Below, piece after piece: positions 28,701-37,846 of a DNA stretch of 64,000 bases. The stretch comes from Dysgonomonas sp. HDW5A. Its GTDB lineage: Bacteria > Bacteroidota > Bacteroidia > Bacteroidales > Dysgonomonadaceae. The first letter of the stretch is position 1. The number at the start of each line of letters is the position of its first letter. Position numbers and translations under genes: made by a program. The notes beneath the pieces were generated by a model. That model had not been told where the DNA came from. It made no database searches and was given only the letters and a program-made list of their open reading frames with translations. The stretch is from NCBI RefSeq assembly GCF_011299555.1, contig NZ_CP049857.1:3596001-3660000 (forward strand), in the 5' to 3' direction.

Positions 28701-29909
28701 ATTGAATGTTTCGATGGTTTGCTTTTCTTCATTGTATTTGATAAGCCCTCTGCCATTTGTACCTATCCAGAGATTGTTGTTATCATCCTTGTATAAGCTG
28801 TTACAATCAAAAGTATCGGAGTCTTCTTTAAAGTGATAAAATAGAGGTGACTTTTTGAACTTGAACATATTGGGGTGGTAATAAGATACTCCCTTTTTGT
28901 ATGTACCTATCCATACAATGCCATCGTTGTCACAAAAAATACTAATAATTGAATTCTGGCTTATTGAATTACTGTTGTAAATATTATTACGCAATACCGT
29001 AATCTTTTTTTGTTTCTTATCAAACAGGTTTAATCCTCCATGGTCTGTGCCTATCCAGATCAAGCCTTTGTTATCCTGATCCATGCATCTGAAGAAGTTA
29101 CTCGAAAGAGCTATTTCTGAATCTTTATTCAGGAAAACCCATTTGTTGGCTTTTGTATCATAGTAAGCACTGCCTTTATCGGCAACTCCAGGGTAAACCC
29201 AGACGTCATTGTCGGCATCTACAAATAACGATTTTTGAATAGTGGAATTCTGCAAGTTATCCTTGAAGAATGTATTACGAATATCTACTAAATTGGTTTT
29301 TTCATTGAATCTCTCTATTAAACCATCTCTATAAAGAGCCCAAATGTATTGGTTAGATACTCTAAAATCAATAATTTCTCCCGGACTAAAAGTTTGCCCT
29401 TGCTTCGATTGATTGAATATGACATATTTTCCGGTCTCTATGTTGTACTTGTATATTCCTTTGCCTTTATAATAGATATAGAAATTTTTATTTGCATCTA
29501 TCTCGACAATGGAAGGAGAGGCAGGCAATCCCATTTTTGAAACTACCGAATCTATATTCTGAATAAAACTCTCAGTCTTAAAATCGTATACAACATAATT
29601 CATTTCTCCGACCTGTAACCATAATCTCCCTTCGCTATCTTCCTGAATATTGGTAATTCTATTAAAGGGAATACTTGTAAGATCGTTTCGGTTATGTTTA
29701 TATATTTTGAAATTGAGACCATCGTATCGGTTCAAGCCTTGGTTGGTTCCAAACCACATAAATCCACGACTATCTTTGAAAATGCATTCCACTTGATTGT
29801 TGGACAATCCATCGCTATTATCCAGATGTGAAAAGTCGAATGATTGTGCATAAATAATACTTACTGCACTATTTAGTATGAGTAATAGTAATGAAATAAT
29901 TGTTCTCAT
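25782..29909 (-). CDS. Hybrid two-component system sensor-regulator (HTCS)
   Basis: HTCS proteins sense a glycan breakdown product in the periplasm and activate the linked polysaccharide locus. From ATG 29909 the protein has 1375 residues: leader MRTIISLLLLILNSAVSIIYAQ, about 14 propeller repeats (residues 30-680, many with GLWIGT-type ends), a Y_Y_Y domain, a membrane helix near 805-830, a HisKA with H866 in NISHEFKTP, a HATPase (NLISNAFKYT, DTGIGIEE, GTGVGLHL), a receiver with D1174 in LCDVMMPKMDG, and an AraC-type DNA-binding domain (about 1275-1372). The frame is open to 29969, but 29909 starts a proper leader and a promoter motif lies between. All phosphorelay residues are present. It is divergent from the GH31-susCD operon, its probable target. 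Confidence 0.95.
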   Translation of the reverse strand: MRTIISLLLLILNSAVSIIYAQSFDFSHLDNSDGLSNNQVECIFKDSRGFMWFGTNQGLNRYDGLNFKIYKHNRNDLTSIPFNRITNIQEDSEGRLWLQVGEMNYVVYDFKTESFIQNIDSVVSKMGLPASPSIVEIDANKNFYIYYKGKGIYKYNIETGKYVIFNQSKQGQTFSPGEIIDFRVSNQYIWALYRDGLIERFNEKTNLVDIRNTFFKDNLQNSTIQKSLFVDADNDVWVYPGVADKGSAYYDTKANKWVFLNKDSEIALSSNFFRCMDQDNKGLIWIGTDHGGLNLFDKKQKKITVLRNNIYNSNSISQNSIISIFCDNDGIVWIGTYKKGVSYYHPNMFKFKKSPLFYHFKEDSDTFDCNSLYKDDNNNLWIGTNGRGLIKYNEEKQTIETFNYNANNPQSISADIITSLLEDHSKKLWIGTFLGGLNSFDGKNFTRYQINETDSNSISGKSVYGLAEDIDNNLWIGTLGGGVSKLNPSRTKFERHTVANTPQLHSDYILSVYTDINKNIFLSTDRGINIIDNKTQQITPYFKEQTKQDSLSDILTNNILVDSRNLTWIATDNGLNIYDPSNNQITYITTKEGLPSDETVSLIEDNNNNIWVGTRNGLACIHCGLTNGILNYSITYFDVKDGLPSSICNQNAIFKDKTGMIYVGSTNGYISFDPNNIVFNEYIPKPRFTELLIANQPIKPNEKYNGRVIITKSITYLSEITLNYKETNFTLLFSALNYIHPEKNHYKYMLEGLDTDWIEVKNGIGAASYSNLNSGTYKLIIYAGNNDGVWSDTPLVMKIIVKPPFWLTWWAFFIYFIILIIFLRFFIIYKLNKQKHEFKQAQKIMEADKIHEVDELKFRFFTNISHEFKTPITLILTPLEKLLKEPYTEEQKTLLTIMRKNALSLLNMVNEILDFRKLDLNKMNLSLSTGDIIPIVKDICQSFSSLAADKPIKFTFTTYLKELQMSFDPEKMSKIVINLISNAFKYTEEGHIDVSIGITEEVQKDAKKQLCIKVSDTGIGIEEKYLEKIFDRFFRIEQSQKINQTGTGVGLHLVSEYVKLHNGEISVESTVGKGSTFTVLIPIDNSSYKESKSQDIIYSGSTETSEIPEPIENKSSTPSKDLNLPLLLIVDDNEDFREFIQSLFIKSYRVITANDGEEASQIILDQLPDIILCDVMMPKMDGYELCRIIKADIRTSHIPIILLTAKSSEENQYSGIEAGADDYISKPFNIDMLTLKISKIIERQKKNQHNFKKKIEVNPTEIEIMTMDEKFVKKAISIVEENISNADFLVEDLCREMAMSRVYFYKKILALTDKSPSEFIRFIRLKRAANLLEKSQMFVNEIAFQVGFNDPKYFRKYFKDEFGVTPNEYKKRFIN

Positions 29910-29941
29910 GAAGATTTGGCTAACATTGATTCTTTCTCTAA

Positions 29942-29949
29942 CAAATTTA
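29942..29949 (-). promoter_or_regulatory. Putative HTCS -7 promoter element
   Basis: The minus strand reads TAAATTTG, with TTTG at 29967-29970, 17 bp upstream, as a possible -33 element. Transcription would start near 29935, downstream of the longer possible start at 29969, which supports ATG 29909. A second TAAATTTG lies at 29981-29988. Confidence 0.5.
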
Positions 29950-30078
29950 GATAAATTATGTAATTCCAAAGGTTTTATTACAAATTTAGCCTCACTATAG
30001 AAACATATGCACCCCTACTTTGTTCAGGATCACCTTCTTTTCAGAACATTTAAACAGAACTTTAGTTATAGCATGGTA

Positions 30079-30086
30079 TACATTTG
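30079..30086 (+). promoter_or_regulatory. Putative -7 element of the GH31-susCD operon
   Basis: TACATTTG matches TAnnTTTG and sits 34 bp before the GH31 ATG. The -33 element is weak, as expected for a promoter activated by an HTCS. Confidence 0.45.
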
Positions 30087-30119
30087 TATTGTTACTAAAA
30101 TCTAAAAATATAATTGACC

Positions 30120-32948
30120 ATGAAGAAGCATCTATTATTAATAATGGTGTTATTACCTGCTCTGTTCTTCAGTTGTAATGATTCTTATGAGAAAACTCAG
30201 GATGGAATTATTGTAAACCTGAAGAATGATTCGACTAATGCAACGAAACACATCCGATTGCAAGTTATTACAGACGATATTATTCGTGTAAGTGCAACCC
30301 CAAAGAACAGTTTCTCGGATAGGGAAAGTCTTATTAGTGTTTATGATAAAACACAGACATCGGGCTGGGAAGTGATCGAGCAAAAAGACGAACTATTATT
30401 AAAGACTGCTACAACAATAGCCAAAATATCTCTGAAAACAGGAGAGATAACCTTTACTGATTTACAGGGAAATATTCTTTTATCAGAGAATAAAGGTGGC
30501 GGAAAGTCATTTAAAGACATAGAGGTCGAAGGTAAAAAAGCGTATACTCTACGCCAGATGTTCGAATCGTCCGATGACGAGGCTTTCTATGGACTTGGAC
30601 AACATCAATCCGATGAATTTAACTACAAGGGAAAAAATGAAGTATTGTTTCAATATAATACTAAGGTATCTGTTCCTTTTATTGTATCCTCCAAAAACTA
30701 CGGTATTCTGTGGGATAATTATTCCTTAACCAAATTTGGAGATCCCAGAGATTATGAAAATCTGGATCAATTTAAATTGTTCGATAAAAATGGAAAAGAA
30801 GGGGGGCTTACTGCTACTTATATGGAAAGTAACGATCCTAAACATATATTTATAGAACGCACTGAAAGTACAATAGATTATGAAAATCTGGAAACGGTAA
30901 AGAATTTCCCGAAAGATTTTCCATTCAATAATTCAAGAATTACATGGGAAGGAGAATTCGAAGCTAAAGAATCGGGTATTCACCGATTTATACTGTATTA
31001 TGCAGGTTATACCAAAGTATATATTGATGATGAGTTAGTTGTTCCCGAAAGGTGGCGTACAGCATGGAATCCGAACAGCTACAAATTTGCTGTTGATTTA
31101 AAAGCCGGAGAAAAACACAAAATAAAATTAGACTGGAAACCCGACGGCGGTATATCGTATATAAGTCTTAAAGCTTTAGATTCAAAGAACGAGAAAGATC
31201 AAAACAAGCTATCTCTTTGGTCGGAAATGGGTGACGAGATCGATTATTATTTCATCAGAGGAAACAATATGGATGAAGTAATAAAAGGGTATCGTACGGT
31301 TACAGGAAAATCGCAGATTATGCCTAAATGGGCAATGGGTTTCTGGCAAAGTCGCGAACGCTACAAAACACAGGAAGAATTGCTAAATGCCGTAAAAGAA
31401 TATCGTAAGAGAGAGATTCCACTTGATAATATTGTTTTAGACTGGTCTTACTGGCCTCAGGATGCATGGGGAAGCCACGATTTTGATTCTGCTCGTTTTC
31501 CTGATCCTAAAGGGATGATTGATAGTGTACATACAATGGATGCCCGTATTATGATATCGGTATGGCCTAAATTTTATTATACAACCGACAATTATAAAGC
31601 TTTTGACGAAAAGGGCTGGATGTATAACCGTGCCGTGAAAGACAGTATCAGAGATTGGATAGGGAAGGGTTATATAGCCGGATTTTACGATGCTTACAGC
31701 GAGGGTGCCCGTAAATTGTTTTGGGATCAGATGAACGAAAAACTTTACTCGAAAGGTATTGATGCTTGGTGGATGGATGCTTCTGAACCCGATATTTTAT
31801 CGAATGCAAGTATGAAATACCGCAAGGAGTTGAGTACACCTACGGCTTTAGGTTCATCAACGGAGTATTTTAATGCATATGCTTTGGTGAATGCCATGGC
31901 TATTTATAACGGACAACGTTCGGTTAATCCAGATAATCGTGTATTTCTTTTGACCCGTTCGGGATTTGCAGGCTTACAACGTTATTCGACAGCAACTTGG
32001 AGTGGCGATATTGGTACTCGTTGGGAAGATATGAAAGCACAGATTTCGGCAGGGCTTAATTTTGCCATGTCTGGTATTCCTTACTGGACGATGGATATCG
32101 GTGGATTTTGTGTTGAGAAACGTTACGAGCAAGCCAAAGAAGGTTCGGAGGATTTAAACGAATGGCGTGAGTTGAATACACGTTGGTTTCAATTTGGAGC
32201 ATTTTGTCCGTTGTTCCGCAGTCACGGACAATATCCATACCGCGAGATTTATAACATTGCTCCCGAAAATCATCCGGCATACAAAAGCATGGTATATTAT
32301 GATAAGCTTCGTTACCGTTTGATGCCTTACATATATTCTCTTGCCGGAATGACGCACTTCGATGATTATACGATTATGCGTGCTCTGATAATGGATTTTG
32401 GTACAGATTCGAAAACTTACAATATCGACGATCAGTATATGTTTGGACCCGACCTGATGGTATGCCCCGTATATACTTACAAAACGACTTCACGTGATGT
32501 CTACTTTCCTGAAAATAGCAATTGGTATGATTTTGAAACAGGCAGATATATAACAGGAGGTAAAACAGAGAAGGTTTCTGCTCCGTACGAACGTATTCCG
32601 TTGTTTGTCCGAGAAGGGGCTATTCTTCCCTTCGGTAAGGATATTCAGAATACAAAGCAATCTCAGGCAGATAATATTAAATTGAAAATATACTCAGGTA
32701 AAGACGGTGAATTTACAATTTATGAAGATGAAGGTGTAAACTATAATTATGAAAAGGGACAATTTGCTAAAATCAAAATTAACTATGACGAGAAAACCAA
32801 AACCGTAACTATTGCAGACATTCAGGGCAGTTACGCCGAAATGCCTGCGACCCGAACTTTCGAAATCGAATTAATAACTAAAGACAATAAAAATCAAACT
32901 CCTAAAATCGTAGAATACTCAGGTAAGAAGTTATCTGTAACCATGTAA
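30120..32948 (+). CDS. GH31 alpha-xylosidase with PA14 insert, lipoprotein
   Basis: From the ATG at 30120 the protein has 942 residues with a lipoprotein leader (LLPALFFSC). An N-terminal GH31 beta domain is interrupted by a PA14-like domain at about residues 240-355 (WEGEFEAKESGIHRFILYY, VYIDDELVV). The barrel has the nucleophile D553 in WWMDASEPD and acid/base D630 in TWSGDIG. A PA14 insert in GH31 is the layout of the Bacteroides xyloglucan alpha-xylosidase, which removes non-reducing xylose from xyloglucan oligosaccharides. The frame also offers TTG at 30114, but ATG is preferred. It is the first gene of the plus-strand operon, 44 bp before susC. Alpha-xylosidase rather than alpha-glucosidase is inferred from architecture and context. 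Confidence 0.9.
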   Translation: MKKHLLLIMVLLPALFFSCNDSYEKTQDGIIVNLKNDSTNATKHIRLQVITDDIIRVSATPKNSFSDRESLISVYDKTQTSGWEVIEQKDELLLKTATTIAKISLKTGEITFTDLQGNILLSENKGGGKSFKDIEVEGKKAYTLRQMFESSDDEAFYGLGQHQSDEFNYKGKNEVLFQYNTKVSVPFIVSSKNYGILWDNYSLTKFGDPRDYENLDQFKLFDKNGKEGGLTATYMESNDPKHIFIERTESTIDYENLETVKNFPKDFPFNNSRITWEGEFEAKESGIHRFILYYAGYTKVYIDDELVVPERWRTAWNPNSYKFAVDLKAGEKHKIKLDWKPDGGISYISLKALDSKNEKDQNKLSLWSEMGDEIDYYFIRGNNMDEVIKGYRTVTGKSQIMPKWAMGFWQSRERYKTQEELLNAVKEYRKREIPLDNIVLDWSYWPQDAWGSHDFDSARFPDPKGMIDSVHTMDARIMISVWPKFYYTTDNYKAFDEKGWMYNRAVKDSIRDWIGKGYIAGFYDAYSEGARKLFWDQMNEKLYSKGIDAWWMDASEPDILSNASMKYRKELSTPTALGSSTEYFNAYALVNAMAIYNGQRSVNPDNRVFLLTRSGFAGLQRYSTATWSGDIGTRWEDMKAQISAGLNFAMSGIPYWTMDIGGFCVEKRYEQAKEGSEDLNEWRELNTRWFQFGAFCPLFRSHGQYPYREIYNIAPENHPAYKSMVYYDKLRYRLMPYIYSLAGMTHFDDYTIMRALIMDFGTDSKTYNIDDQYMFGPDLMVCPVYTYKTTSRDVYFPENSNWYDFETGRYITGGKTEKVSAPYERIPLFVREGAILPFGKDIQNTKQSQADNIKLKIYSGKDGEFTIYEDEGVNYNYEKGQFAKIKINYDEKTKTVTIADIQGSYAEMPATRTFEIELITKDNKNQTPKIVEYSGKKLSVTM

Positions 32949-32992
32949 AGTTAGTAATGAAAAAACATTAATTTCTTAAAATTTTAATAACC

Positions 32993-35900
32993 ATGAATAA
33001 GCAATTAAAACGATTAATTAACCAATCCTCTAACATAGGCCTGTTAAGGTTATGTTTGACGATTATACTAAGCTTTGGATTGTTAGCTGGTCTGCATGCT
33101 CAGAATACGCAGGAAGTTTCGGGGGTTGTTTCCAGTAAAGGAGAACCCCTGGTGGGAGCTTCGGTCGTTGAAAGAGGAACTACCAACGGAACAATTACCG
33201 ATCTGGATGGTAAGTTTACAATAAGGGTTGGCAATAATGCTTCTTTAGTAGTAACTTATCTGGGATATACTACTAAAACAGTAGCAGTAGGTAATCAAAA
33301 GCAGATAAATATAGAATTGGAAGAAGATAACAATGTACTTGATGAAGTCGTTGCAATCGGATACGGTATCCAAAAGAAAAAACTGAATACCGGTGCTACA
33401 GTTCAGGTCAAAGGTGATGACTTGATGAAGTTGAATACCACAAATGCACTTCAGGCTTTGCAAGGACAAACTCCGGGAGTACAGATATCATCTACTTCGG
33501 GACAACCCGGTGCCGATCTCAAAGTAACCATTCGTGGTTTAGGTACCGTAGGCAACGCTAAGCCTCTTTATATCATAGATGGTATTGAAGGTGATATTAC
33601 AGTGCTCAATCCTGCCGATATCCAATCGATAGATGTACTTAAAGATGCTGCATCGGCAGCAATTTTCGGAGCACAGGCTGCCAATGGGGTAGTGTTGGTA
33701 ACTACCAAACAAGGAGTCAAAGGCAAAGGACAGGTGTCGTTTGATGCTTTTTACGGTATGCAAAATGTACCTCGTAAAACTAAAATGTTAAATGCCGAAT
33801 CGTATAAAGTGATAATGAACGAGCAGGCAATTAATTCGGGATCTTCACAATACGATTTTGGTGCTATGGGGGAACTTGCCAATACTGATTGGATCAGCCA
33901 GATGTTCAAAGACAATGCAAAGATCGAAAATTATGCATTGATGGTAAACGGAGGTTCCGAAACATCGGTTTACTCTCTCGGCTTGAATTATACTTCGCAG
34001 GAAGGTATTGTTGGTGGAAGTAAAGTGTCTAATTACGAACGCTATGGCTTTCGTATCAATACAGAACATAAACTATATAACAATGTATTGAAGATTGGTC
34101 AACATCTGAACTTTAATTATATAAAAAACAGAGGTGTAAATGTAGGAAACCAGTACAACAATACATTGAGAGGAGCCTTTGCTACTTCGCCGTTATCTCC
34201 CGTATTCAGCGATAATAATATATACGACAGTCCGTTTAACGATACCAGCAATTCTCTTTGGTACAAAGGAGACGGTAATCCTTACGGTTGGATGATGACC
34301 AACAGTAATAATAGTAATGACGGTCAGAAACTAATGGCTGATGTATATGCCGAACTCGAACCTATAAAGAACCTGAAAATCAGATCTGTTTTCGGTATCA
34401 ATTATTATGCATCGGAATATAGAAGCTTTACACCCTTGTATCAGTTTTCAATTTACTCATACAATAACGACCATTCGACAGTAAATCAGAACATGAGTAA
34501 AGGACATACACTGACCTCGATGAATACAGCAGGTTATGATTTTACTATCGATGAAAACCATGCTTTCAATGCTTTAGTCGGTATGGAAGCTGTTCGTTAT
34601 CAAGGTACTTATTTATCGGGATCAAACTGGAATCTACTATCTCAGTTCAATGATTTTTCGCATGCTTATTTAGATAATACTACCGGACAGGCACATCTGG
34701 ATGATGACGGGAATGTAGTGGAAACCAAAACCGTAGGTGGTAAACCCGAAAATGTATATAGCCGCTTATCGTATTTTACTCGTTTAGGATATAACTATGC
34801 CGAAAAGTATATGTTTAATGCTACACTTCGTGCCGATGGGTCATCGAAATTTGCAAAAGGAAACCGTTGGGGATATTTCCCTTCCTTTTCTGCAGGATGG
34901 CTTATCTCGAATGAACCTTTTATGGAAAATATAACTAAGAATTCGATACTTGATATGTTGAAATTCAGGGTGAGCTGGGGACAAGTCGGTAACCAGAATA
35001 TTGACGACTTCCAATATTCGTCTCCTATCAATACATCAACAGGATACAGTAGCAGTAATCCGGCAGCATTCTATGTATTCGGTACAAGTAAATCAAATGT
35101 TCCGGGAGCTTATCCAAGCCGGTTATCTAATAAAGAGCTTACGTGGGAAACTTCGGAACAAACCAACATTGGTTTAGATGCACGCTTCTTGAAAGGTCGA
35201 TTGGGAGTAACTACCGATTTTTATGTGAAAACAACTAAAGATTGGTTGGTTGTAGCTCCTATTTTGGCAACAGCCGGAGCAAATGCACCTTATATCAATG
35301 GTGGAGATGTGAAAAATACAGGATTTGAATTAGCCTTTGTCTGGAATGACAATGTTGGTAAATTTAATTACCATGCTGCATTAAATGGTGCTTATAATAA
35401 AAATAGAGTCGGAAATATTCCGACCGAAGATGGTATTATACACGGTGCTGTAAATATGCTTTATGACAATTCAGAAGAATTTTATCGTGCCGAAAATGGT
35501 CATGCAATAGGATACTTCTGGGGATACAAAACAGCAGGTCTTTTTCAGAACGAACAAGAAATTGCTGAATGGAAGGCAGCCGGTAACGGCATTCTTCAGA
35601 CCGACGTAAAACCGGGAGATGTTAGATATTTGGATATCAACAAAGACGGTAAGATAGATGCAAAAGATAAAACCGATTTAGGTAACGGTATGCCCGACTT
35701 ATCTTTTGGTTTTAACTTAGGTTTTGACTATAAGGGATTTGATTTTACGGTTAATGCAAATGGTGTACTCGGTAATAAAATTGTTCAATCGTATCGTAAC
35801 CATGCCAATAAGCAGGCAAATTATACTACCGCCATACTGAATAGATGGACAGGTGAAGGTACTTCGAACAGAATACCTCGGGTAACAGAAACGAATGTGA

Positions 35901-36172
35901 ACTGGCAATTTTCGGATTTATACATACAAGATGGCGATTTTCTGAGAATTAATGATATCATTTTGGGATACGACTTGTCATCACTTATCAAATGGAAATA
36001 CATCAGTCAGTTACGAGTATATGCCTCTGTTCAAAATGCGATCACTTTTACCAAATACGATGGTATGGATCCCGAAATAGGTTATGGAACAAGCGATTGG
36101 GTGTCGGGTATCGATTTAGGATATTATCCTCGTCCGAGAACTTACTTGTTTGGTGTAAACGTTAAATTCTAA
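32993..36172 (+). CDS. SusC-like TonB-dependent glycan transporter
   Basis: This outer-membrane channel imports oligosaccharides using TonB energy. The 1059 residues comprise a long leader (cleavage near LHAQ, residue 36), a carboxypeptidase-regulatory-like domain (about 42-112, VSGVVSSKGEPLVGASV), a TonB box region with DEVVAIGYGIQKK near 118, a plug domain with TPGVQISSTSGQPGADLKVTIRG, and a 22-strand barrel ending in FGVNVKF. It is followed 12 bp later by susD, so the two form the usual transport pair. The imported glycan is inferred to be xyloglucan oligosaccharide. Confidence 0.97.
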   Translation: MNKQLKRLINQSSNIGLLRLCLTIILSFGLLAGLHAQNTQEVSGVVSSKGEPLVGASVVERGTTNGTITDLDGKFTIRVGNNASLVVTYLGYTTKTVAVGNQKQINIELEEDNNVLDEVVAIGYGIQKKKLNTGATVQVKGDDLMKLNTTNALQALQGQTPGVQISSTSGQPGADLKVTIRGLGTVGNAKPLYIIDGIEGDITVLNPADIQSIDVLKDAASAAIFGAQAANGVVLVTTKQGVKGKGQVSFDAFYGMQNVPRKTKMLNAESYKVIMNEQAINSGSSQYDFGAMGELANTDWISQMFKDNAKIENYALMVNGGSETSVYSLGLNYTSQEGIVGGSKVSNYERYGFRINTEHKLYNNVLKIGQHLNFNYIKNRGVNVGNQYNNTLRGAFATSPLSPVFSDNNIYDSPFNDTSNSLWYKGDGNPYGWMMTNSNNSNDGQKLMADVYAELEPIKNLKIRSVFGINYYASEYRSFTPLYQFSIYSYNNDHSTVNQNMSKGHTLTSMNTAGYDFTIDENHAFNALVGMEAVRYQGTYLSGSNWNLLSQFNDFSHAYLDNTTGQAHLDDDGNVVETKTVGGKPENVYSRLSYFTRLGYNYAEKYMFNATLRADGSSKFAKGNRWGYFPSFSAGWLISNEPFMENITKNSILDMLKFRVSWGQVGNQNIDDFQYSSPINTSTGYSSSNPAAFYVFGTSKSNVPGAYPSRLSNKELTWETSEQTNIGLDARFLKGRLGVTTDFYVKTTKDWLVVAPILATAGANAPYINGGDVKNTGFELAFVWNDNVGKFNYHAALNGAYNKNRVGNIPTEDGIIHGAVNMLYDNSEEFYRAENGHAIGYFWGYKTAGLFQNEQEIAEWKAAGNGILQTDVKPGDVRYLDINKDGKIDAKDKTDLGNGMPDLSFGFNLGFDYKGFDFTVNANGVLGNKIVQSYRNHANKQANYTTAILNRWTGEGTSNRIPRVTETNVNWQFSDLYIQDGDFLRINDIILGYDLSSLIKWKYISQLRVYASVQNAITFTKYDGMDPEIGYGTSDWVSGIDLGYYPRPRTYLFGVNVKF

Positions 36173-36184
36173 AAAATTAAAACT

Positions 36185-37807
36185 ATGAATAAGTTTAAAC
36201 TTAATATAATAGCGGCGATTGTAATGGGTATGGGATTACTATCGTCTTGTGCAGACAGTTTTTTAGATAGCGAATCTAAAACGACTGTTACAGATGGAAA
36301 CTTTTATAGAACCGTTGCCGATGCTGAAATGGCTTTAATAGGATGTTATGATGGATTTCAGCGTACATCTGCGAATGGAAATCTTGCATTTTATGTAGCA
36401 TCGGAGATACTTTCAGATAATTGCTTTGGTGGAACAGGGAATACAGACGCCCGTGCCTATCAGGCATTGGATAGATTTGATATCTCTCAATCTCCTTCCG
36501 ATAATAACTTGTTTAATGGAACATGGAGCGATTACTATGCCGGAATTTTTCGTTGCAATACTCTTTTGCAAAAACTCGATGGTATTAGTTGGGGAAACAA
36601 TACAACTGCACGTAAGAGAATCGAGGGAGAAACTCGTTTTCTTAGAGCGATTATGTATTTCGATTTAGTTCGTCTTTTCGAAAGAGTACCTCTGTTAACA
36701 GAGCCTACAACTGCCAATATACCCCAATCGGAACCGGCGGAAATTTATAAATTAATAGCCGGGGATCTTAAGTTTGCAGCCGAAAATATTCCATCGGATG
36801 CTTATCCTAAAGCTAAAGCCAGTGAGAATGACGGACGGGTAACTACCTATGCAGCCAAATCGATGTTGGCACGTGTATATTTATTTTATACAGGATATTA
36901 TAAAGCCGATGACTTGGGAGTTTCACAATCCGAAATATTAGCCGGTCTCGAAGATGTTATAAACAGTAATGAGTACGATTTGGTTTCTACCTATAAATCT
37001 TTATGGCCTGCAGCAAGCTATATTCCTAATAAAAAAGATAATACACTTGACAGATCGGGCTATGCCGGAATGGGAAACATAGAAACCGTATTTACTCAAA
37101 AATTTAATAATACCAGCGATTATAACGGAAATATCGATGGCAACCGTTGGCTGGTAATGATGGGAATGCGTAATACCAACTGGTCACCATACGGAAAAGG
37201 GTGGGGAGCTTGTTCGGTAAATCCCAAGTTGGTAAATGCTTATTCGGATGCCGATCAACGTAAAACGGCTTCTGTGATCGACATCGTAGGCGAAGGTATT
37301 GCCAAAACATTTGATTTGAAAGACACACGCGAATATACAGGGTATTCGAATAAAAAATACACTCCGATAGCTTTACCCGATGGTACTTCGGATACGGGAG
37401 GCTCTAATGATTTTCAGATATCACAAGATCAGGATTTTATTGTAATCAGGTATGCGGATGTATTGCTGATGGCTGCCGAATTGGGTTCTCCCAAAGCTCA
37501 GTCTTATTACGATAAGGTTCGTAAACGTGCCGGATTGACAGCTAAAACGGTTTCGAAAGCCAATATAATCGAAGAACGCCGGTTGGAGTTTGCTTTCGAA
37601 GGAATAAGGTATTGGGATTTACTACGTCAGGGATTAGATGTTGCAGCGTCAACAATTGCACAGACTCAGAAAGTGAAAAGTGGCGCAGTAGATGATGAAG
37701 TGGTTATTACTGCCGAGAACATCAAAAAGACAAGAGGCTTTATGCAGATACCAAATACTCAGATCACTTTATCGAATGGTGTTCTGATTCAAAATTCCGG
37801 ATGGTAA
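36185..37807 (+). CDS. SusD-like surface glycan-binding lipoprotein
   Basis: SusD proteins cap the SusC channel and bind the glycan outside the cell. The 540-residue protein has a lipoprotein leader with Cys 22 in LLSSCADSFLDS, helical TPR-like repeats, and typical motifs such as RFLRAIMYFDLVRLFERVPLL and the C-terminal IIEERRLEFAFEGIRYWDLLRQG. Its gene starts 12 bp after susC. Binding residues for xyloglucan cannot be picked out by eye. Confidence 0.96.
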   Translation: MNKFKLNIIAAIVMGMGLLSSCADSFLDSESKTTVTDGNFYRTVADAEMALIGCYDGFQRTSANGNLAFYVASEILSDNCFGGTGNTDARAYQALDRFDISQSPSDNNLFNGTWSDYYAGIFRCNTLLQKLDGISWGNNTTARKRIEGETRFLRAIMYFDLVRLFERVPLLTEPTTANIPQSEPAEIYKLIAGDLKFAAENIPSDAYPKAKASENDGRVTTYAAKSMLARVYLFYTGYYKADDLGVSQSEILAGLEDVINSNEYDLVSTYKSLWPAASYIPNKKDNTLDRSGYAGMGNIETVFTQKFNNTSDYNGNIDGNRWLVMMGMRNTNWSPYGKGWGACSVNPKLVNAYSDADQRKTASVIDIVGEGIAKTFDLKDTREYTGYSNKKYTPIALPDGTSDTGGSNDFQISQDQDFIVIRYADVLLMAAELGSPKAQSYYDKVRKRAGLTAKTVSKANIIEERRLEFAFEGIRYWDLLRQGLDVAASTIAQTQKVKSGAVDDEVVITAENIKKTRGFMQIPNTQITLSNGVLIQNSGW

Positions 37808-37846
37808 TAATCAATATTTTTTAGTGTTACTTAATTTTGAAACGTT

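Noticed and set aside
29910-29969. Longer N-terminus for the HTCS starting at ATG 29969
   Set aside because: The extra 20 residues precede a normal Sec leader and overlap a TTTG/TAAATTTG promoter-like pair, so 29909 is the better start.
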